From the NCBI RefSeq assembly GCF_002441855.2, contig NZ_CP029487.1, forward strand, positions 1,612,001 through 1,676,000: a DNA stretch of 64,000 nucleotides, written 5' to 3'. Shown here in pieces: positions 60,169-64,000 of the stretch. A program made the translations under genes and the position numbers. The notes under the pieces are model-generated. The model did no database searches. It worked only from the letters and a program-made list of their open reading frames with translations, and was not told the DNA's origin. Origin of the DNA: Eubacterium maltosivorans (GTDB lineage Bacteria; Bacillota; Clostridia; Eubacteriales; Eubacteriaceae). The stretch's first letter is position 1; every line of letters starts with the position of its first letter.

Positions 60169-61425
60169 TCAATCCATTTTTGCAATATCGGTCCGGTAGC
60201 GTGCGCCGTCAAATTTGATTTTGTCCATCTGGCTGTAAACCTTGGCTCTCGCTGCCTCACGGTCTTCACCCAGGGCGGAAACACAGAGGACGCGTCCACC
60301 GGATGTTACCAGCTTGCCATCCTTGAGCGCTGTTCCGGCGTGAAATACTTCACAGCCTTCCACATCCTCGATTCCGGTGATTTCAAGCCCCTTTTTGTAA
60401 GGTCCCGGGTATCCGCCGGAGGCAAGAACTACCGTCACTGCGGCTTCATCCTTCCACTTAATGTCACAGTCTGCAAGCTTTCCATCAATACAGGCTTCCA
60501 TGATGTCTACCAGATCACTGTCCATGCGCATGAGCACACTCTGAGCTTCCGGGTCGCCAAAGCGGACATTGAATTCCAGAACCTTGGGCATATCATTTTC
60601 GATCATCAAGCCAATGAAAAGAATCCCCTTAAAGTCCATACCATCTGCCTTAAAACCCTCAATAATCGGCGTCAGGATGGTTTCCTCAATGCGCTTGTTT
60701 AACACCTCATTATCAAACAAAACGTTAGGAGAATAGGTACCCATACCGCCTGTGTTCAGGCCTTCATCGTGATCGTAGGCGCGCTTATAATCCTGGGCGC
60801 TTTCCATGGGCACAATGACATTGCCATCGACAAAGCACAGCATGGAGGCTTCGCGGCCAGTCAGAAATTCTTCAACGACAACCTTGTCGCCAGCATCACC
60901 GAATTCATGGTCAGCCATGATCATGTTAATGCCGTCTTTGGCTTCCTGCTCGTTTTCTACGATCAACACCCCTTTGCCGGCTGCCAGTCCATCGGCCTTG
61001 ATAACCATCGGAAATCCGTAAACACCGATATCCTTCATGACCTCATCGAGATCGGTATACTCCTTGTAGGCGGCTGTCGGAATGTTGTGACGCAGGAGAA
61101 AATCCTTGGTGAAGGCCTTACTGCCTTCAAACTCCGCACATTTTGCATTGGGGCCAAACACCCGCATGCCCTCTTTCTCAAAGGCGTCGGTCATTCCCAT
61201 CACCAGCGGCACTTCGGGGCCCACAACGGTCAGGTCAATCCCTTTTTCCCTCGCAAATTTTACGCAGCCGTCAATGTCTTCCACCGAAAGGTCAACACAT
61301 TCGGCGATTTTGGCCATGCCGCCATTTCCGGGGGCACAGTAAATTTTATCTACCTTTGGGCTCTGGGCAATTTTCCAGGTGAGCACATGCTCACGTCCGC
61401 CCGAGCCGATTACTAATACTTTCAT
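60169..61425 (-). CDS. purD: Phosphoribosylamine-glycine ligase
   Basis: The 418-residue ATP-grasp enzyme shows VLVIGSGGREHVLTWKIAQS at the start, GPEVPLVMG, and the ATP-grasp blocks VIKADGLAAGKGVLIVEN and the family signature RFGDPEAQ. It makes GAR in step 2 of purine synthesis. It is the last gene of the leftward operon. Confidence 0.95.
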   Translation of the reverse strand: MKVLVIGSGGREHVLTWKIAQSPKVDKIYCAPGNGGMAKIAECVDLSVEDIDGCVKFAREKGIDLTVVGPEVPLVMGMTDAFEKEGMRVFGPNAKCAEFEGSKAFTKDFLLRHNIPTAAYKEYTDLDEVMKDIGVYGFPMVIKADGLAAGKGVLIVENEQEAKDGINMIMADHEFGDAGDKVVVEEFLTGREASMLCFVDGNVIVPMESAQDYKRAYDHDEGLNTGGMGTYSPNVLFDNEVLNKRIEETILTPIIEGFKADGMDFKGILFIGLMIENDMPKVLEFNVRFGDPEAQSVLMRMDSDLVDIMEACIDGKLADCDIKWKDEAAVTVVLASGGYPGPYKKGLEITGIEDVEGCEVFHAGTALKDGKLVTSGGRVLCVSALGEDREAARAKVYSQMDKIKFDGARYRTDIAKMD

Positions 61426-61443
61426 GTCGTTTCTCCTCTGAGC

Positions 61444-62976
61444 TTAGCTGTGTTTAAAGTGGCGCATGCCTGTAAAGACCATGGCAATGCCATTTTCATT
61501 GCAGACCTTGATGGAGTCTGCGTCGCGTCCTGCGCCGCCCGGCTGGATAATGGCTGTGATGCCTGCCTTGGCGGCTGCGGTAGCGCAGTCGTCAAACGGG
61601 AAGAAAGCGTCTGATGCCAGCACCGCGCCCTTTACCTTTTCTCCGCCGTGTTCGATACAGTTTTCCAGCGGCCAGATCCGGTTAACCTGTCCTGGTCCGT
61701 TGGCGACCATACATTTATCCTTGGCCAGGGTGATGGCATTGGATTTAGTATTCTTAACGGCCTTCCAGGCAAAGAGCAGGTCTTCCATTTCCTTGTCGGT
61801 GGGCTTACGGTCAGTGACCACTTCCAGCTTTTCATAGTCCTTGGTGTCGCGTTCCTGGATTAACAGGCCGCCGAGCACTTTTTTGGTTTCATAGCCCGGC
61901 TCGCTGTATAGAATATCATCCAGCTTGAGCACGCGGAGGTTTTCCTTGGTGCCCAGCACTTCCAGCGCTTCATCGGTATAGCCTGGCGCTACAATGACCT
62001 CCAGAAAGATTTCAACCATCTGTTTGGCCGTATCTGCATCAATCTCACGGTTTGACGCAATGATTCCGCCAAAGATAGAGGTTGGGTCCGCTTCATAGGC
62101 CTTTTTGTAGGCTTCTGAAATGGTTTCAGCGCTTGCTACGCCGCAGGGATTGGCATGCTTAACCGCAACGATGGTCGGTTCGTCTGTGTATTCCTTCAGG
62201 ATTTCAAGGGCACCGTTGGTATCGTTGATATTATTGTAGGATAATTCCTTACCCTGAAGCTGTTCGGCAGCTGTCAGAGCGCCTCTGGTCACACCGATTT
62301 CCTTGTAGAATGCAGCCTTCTGGTGCGGGTTTTCACCGTAGCGGAGATCCTGTACTTTTTCATAGGTCATGGTGACGGTATCCTTTAATACTTCTCCGTC
62401 AACACGTTTTCTGAGGAAATCTGAGATCATGGTATCATAGGCCGCTGTGGTTTCAAAGACCTTTAATGCGAGACGGTAGCGGGTATCATAGCTGGTGGCG
62501 CCGTCCTTTTCCAGCTCGTTTAATACAACGTCATAATCTTCCGGGTCTACTACAACGGTAACGTCGTTAAAGTTTTTGGCAGCTGAGCGCAGCATGGTTG
62601 GTCCGCCGATATCAATGTTTTCAATGCAGTCCTCAAAGGCAACGCCTTCCTTCAAAATGGTGTTTTTGAAAGGATAAAGGTTGATGACCAGCAGGTCGAT
62701 GGGGGTAATGCCCAGCTCCTTGATCTGTTTCTGATGGTCTTCATTGTCACGGATATTTAAGATGCCGCCGTGAATCTTGGGATGCAGGGTCTTGACGCGA
62801 CCGTCCAGGCATTCTGGAAAGCCTGTTACATCGGAAACGCCGATAACATCCACACCTGCTTCACGCAGGGCTTTTGCAGTCCCGCCGGTGGACAAAATTT
62901 CCCAGCCCATACCGGCCAGCTTCTGTGCGAATTCAACAATACCCGTTTTGTCTGATACACTGATTAAAGCTCTCAT
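61444..62976 (-). CDS. purH: Bifunctional AICAR formyltransferase/IMP cyclohydrolase
   Basis: The 510-residue protein has an N-terminal IMP cyclohydrolase (MGS-like) domain ([20 protein letters not shown]) and a C-terminal AICAR transformylase domain with KHANPCGVA. It does the last two steps to IMP. GGAG precedes the ATG. It lies between purN and purD. Confidence 0.95.
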   Translation of the reverse strand: MRALISVSDKTGIVEFAQKLAGMGWEILSTGGTAKALREAGVDVIGVSDVTGFPECLDGRVKTLHPKIHGGILNIRDNEDHQKQIKELGITPIDLLVINLYPFKNTILKEGVAFEDCIENIDIGGPTMLRSAAKNFNDVTVVVDPEDYDVVLNELEKDGATSYDTRYRLALKVFETTAAYDTMISDFLRKRVDGEVLKDTVTMTYEKVQDLRYGENPHQKAAFYKEIGVTRGALTAAEQLQGKELSYNNINDTNGALEILKEYTDEPTIVAVKHANPCGVASAETISEAYKKAYEADPTSIFGGIIASNREIDADTAKQMVEIFLEVIVAPGYTDEALEVLGTKENLRVLKLDDILYSEPGYETKKVLGGLLIQERDTKDYEKLEVVTDRKPTDKEMEDLLFAWKAVKNTKSNAITLAKDKCMVANGPGQVNRIWPLENCIEHGGEKVKGAVLASDAFFPFDDCATAAAKAGITAIIQPGGAGRDADSIKVCNENGIAMVFTGMRHFKHS

Positions 62977-63023
62977 AGTTTCTCCTCCAATTTTTGATCA
63001 TTTTATTTAAGCCACAGCAAACC

Positions 63024-63644
63024 CTATTGTTTGCTGGTTATCTTTGTTTTTCTGCCCTCCACGGTTATATGGCCCAGACAGTACTGCTCTACCACCCAGG
63101 GCAGCAGTGTATGCTCAATTTCAAGCACCTTTTTCTGAATGGATTCCGGTGTGTCATCGTCCGCAACCTCAACGGTTTTCTGCGCGATGATCGGGCCTGC
63201 GTCCGCCTCCTCATTAACAAAATGAACCGTCGCACCCGTAACCTTAACACCGTAGTCAATGACCGCCTCATGCACGTGCATTCCATAATATCCCTCACCG
63301 CAGAAAGAGGGGATCAGGGCTGGGTGAATGTTGATAATCTTATTGGGGTAGGCTTCCACAAAGGCCGGGGTAATGATCTTCATGTAGCCTGCCAGCACGA
63401 CCAGTTCAACACTTTTATCCTTTAAGATCCGGATAATCTCGGCATTGAAAGCGTCATAATCCTCAAAATCCGACTCCAGCACCACAGCGGTTGGTATTCC
63501 GCTGTTCTGCGCTCTCGTCAGACCATAGGCGTCGGCGTTGTTGGCAATGACAACCACAATTTCGCCTGAGCTGTGATGAACCCTGTCCATGACGGCCTGG
63601 AGGTTTGTCCCTCCGCCGCTCACCAGTACGCCTATTTTTGTCAT
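63024..63644 (-). CDS. purN: Phosphoribosylglycinamide formyltransferase
   Basis: The 206-residue enzyme has the start IGVLVSGGGTNLQAVMD, the catalytic Asn/His block NIHPALIPSF and the Asp in EEADAGPIIAQ. It transfers the formyl group from 10-formyl-THF to GAR. Its ATG overlaps the purM stop codon by 4 nt. Confidence 0.95.
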   Translation of the reverse strand: MTKIGVLVSGGGTNLQAVMDRVHHSSGEIVVVIANNADAYGLTRAQNSGIPTAVVLESDFEDYDAFNAEIIRILKDKSVELVVLAGYMKIITPAFVEAYPNKIINIHPALIPSFCGEGYYGMHVHEAVIDYGVKVTGATVHFVNEEADAGPIIAQKTVEVADDDTPESIQKKVLEIEHTLLPWVVEQYCLGHITVEGRKTKITSKQ

Positions 63645-64000
63645 AATATAATCTTTTCGTCGCCCCTGACCACTTCGCCAAGAACCACAGGCTTTTCACC
63701 CTTATCCTTCAAGGCCTGCACAAAGCCGTCCGCCTGATCCGCCGGCAATGCGGAAACAAGTCCGATCCCCATGTTAAAGGTAGAGTACATGGCTTCATCT
63801 GTGATATTGCCCGATTCCTGAATAAACTTGAAGATTGGCAGGGTATCGATGGCAGCGGTGTCCACCTTGGCACACAGGCCCTCCGGAATCATTCTCGGAA
63901 TGTTTTCGTAGAAGCCGCCGCCGGTAACGTGGCTCATGCCTTTAACGCCGTAAGGTGCAAGCAGATCCTCAACGGCCTTGACATAGATACGGGTCGGGGT
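63641..64000 (-). CDS. purM: Phosphoribosylformylglycinamidine cyclo-ligase (partial, C-terminal part)
   Basis: The open frame runs off the window end; the visible 119 residues cover the C-terminal domain with KGMSHVTGGGFYENIPRM, MIPEGLCAKVD and NMGIGLV, as in PurM. The true start is beyond base 64000. Confidence 0.92.
   Translation of the reverse strand, partial: TPTRIYVKAVEDLLAPYGVKGMSHVTGGGFYENIPRMIPEGLCAKVDTAAIDTLPIFKFIQESGNITDEAMYSTFNMGIGLVSALPADQADGFVQALKDKGEKPVVLGEVVRGDEKIIL

Overview
The window looks like the chromosome of an anaerobic, probably acetogenic member of the Firmicutes, most like the Eubacterium limosum/callanderi group. This is inferred from mid-range GC, strong AGGAGG-type ribosome binding sites, a sensory-type [FeFe] hydrogenase cluster, a tungstate transporter and Gram-positive style surface proteins. 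No 16S gene is present, so the genus is not proven. The sequence reads as ordinary chromosome with one large accessory island at about 0.1-36.7 kb, followed by housekeeping genes.

Region 1 (1-4.5 kb, all minus strand) is a compact phage-flavoured cassette. In transcription order it holds a Cys-rich protein, a KilAC antirepressor-type protein, two hypothetical proteins, a replication-initiator-like protein, a small sigma factor, DUF1659- and DUF2922-type small proteins, and a secreted M15 peptidase. Many of these genes overlap by ATGA.

Region 2 (4.5-27 kb) is a surface protease island. It has a CPBP membrane protease, three large subtilisin-type (S8) proteins with propeller-like C-terminal regions, a papain-type (C1) protein, and a 1489-residue protein combining a metallopeptidase with a papain domain whose two halves are in reversed order. 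Each of these five large secreted proteins has two AACGG-type half-sites exactly 20 bp apart, 26-27 bp upstream of a TATAAT box with no recognisable -35. This is the layout expected for activation by a LytTR response regulator. Two LytTR systems are present: an AgrA/AgrC-like pair with a lipoprotein (13.1-15.7 kb), and a regulator / surface protein / 7TM histidine kinase operon (27.0-31.6 kb) with its own pair of half-sites. A further pair at 4.7 kb points toward the phage-like cassette. All five secreted proteins end in a similar ...TG(I/V) + hydrophobic segment + basic tail.

Region 3 (31.7-36.7 kb) is an OmpR-type two-component system with a MacB/FtsX-type ABC transporter, probably for antimicrobial-peptide response. 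Region 4 (36.9-43.6 kb) is a dipeptide/oligopeptide ABC transporter (SBP-B-C-D-F) followed by a dipeptide epimerase, suggesting uptake and racemisation of peptides, possibly murein peptides released by cell wall or protein breakdown.

Region 5 (43.7-64 kb) holds tRNA-Trp and tRNA-Lys, purB, an aminotransferase, a ymdB-like phosphodiesterase, a 133-bp tandem repeat, rny, a sensory hydrogenase trio (2Fe-2S protein, HydS-like hydrogenase with PAS, SpoIIE-type phosphatase), a tungstate transporter tupABC with a promoter/operator, an MFS exporter, a CHAP-domain surface protein, a ClC-type channel, and the 3' end of a purine operon (purM-purN-purH-purD).
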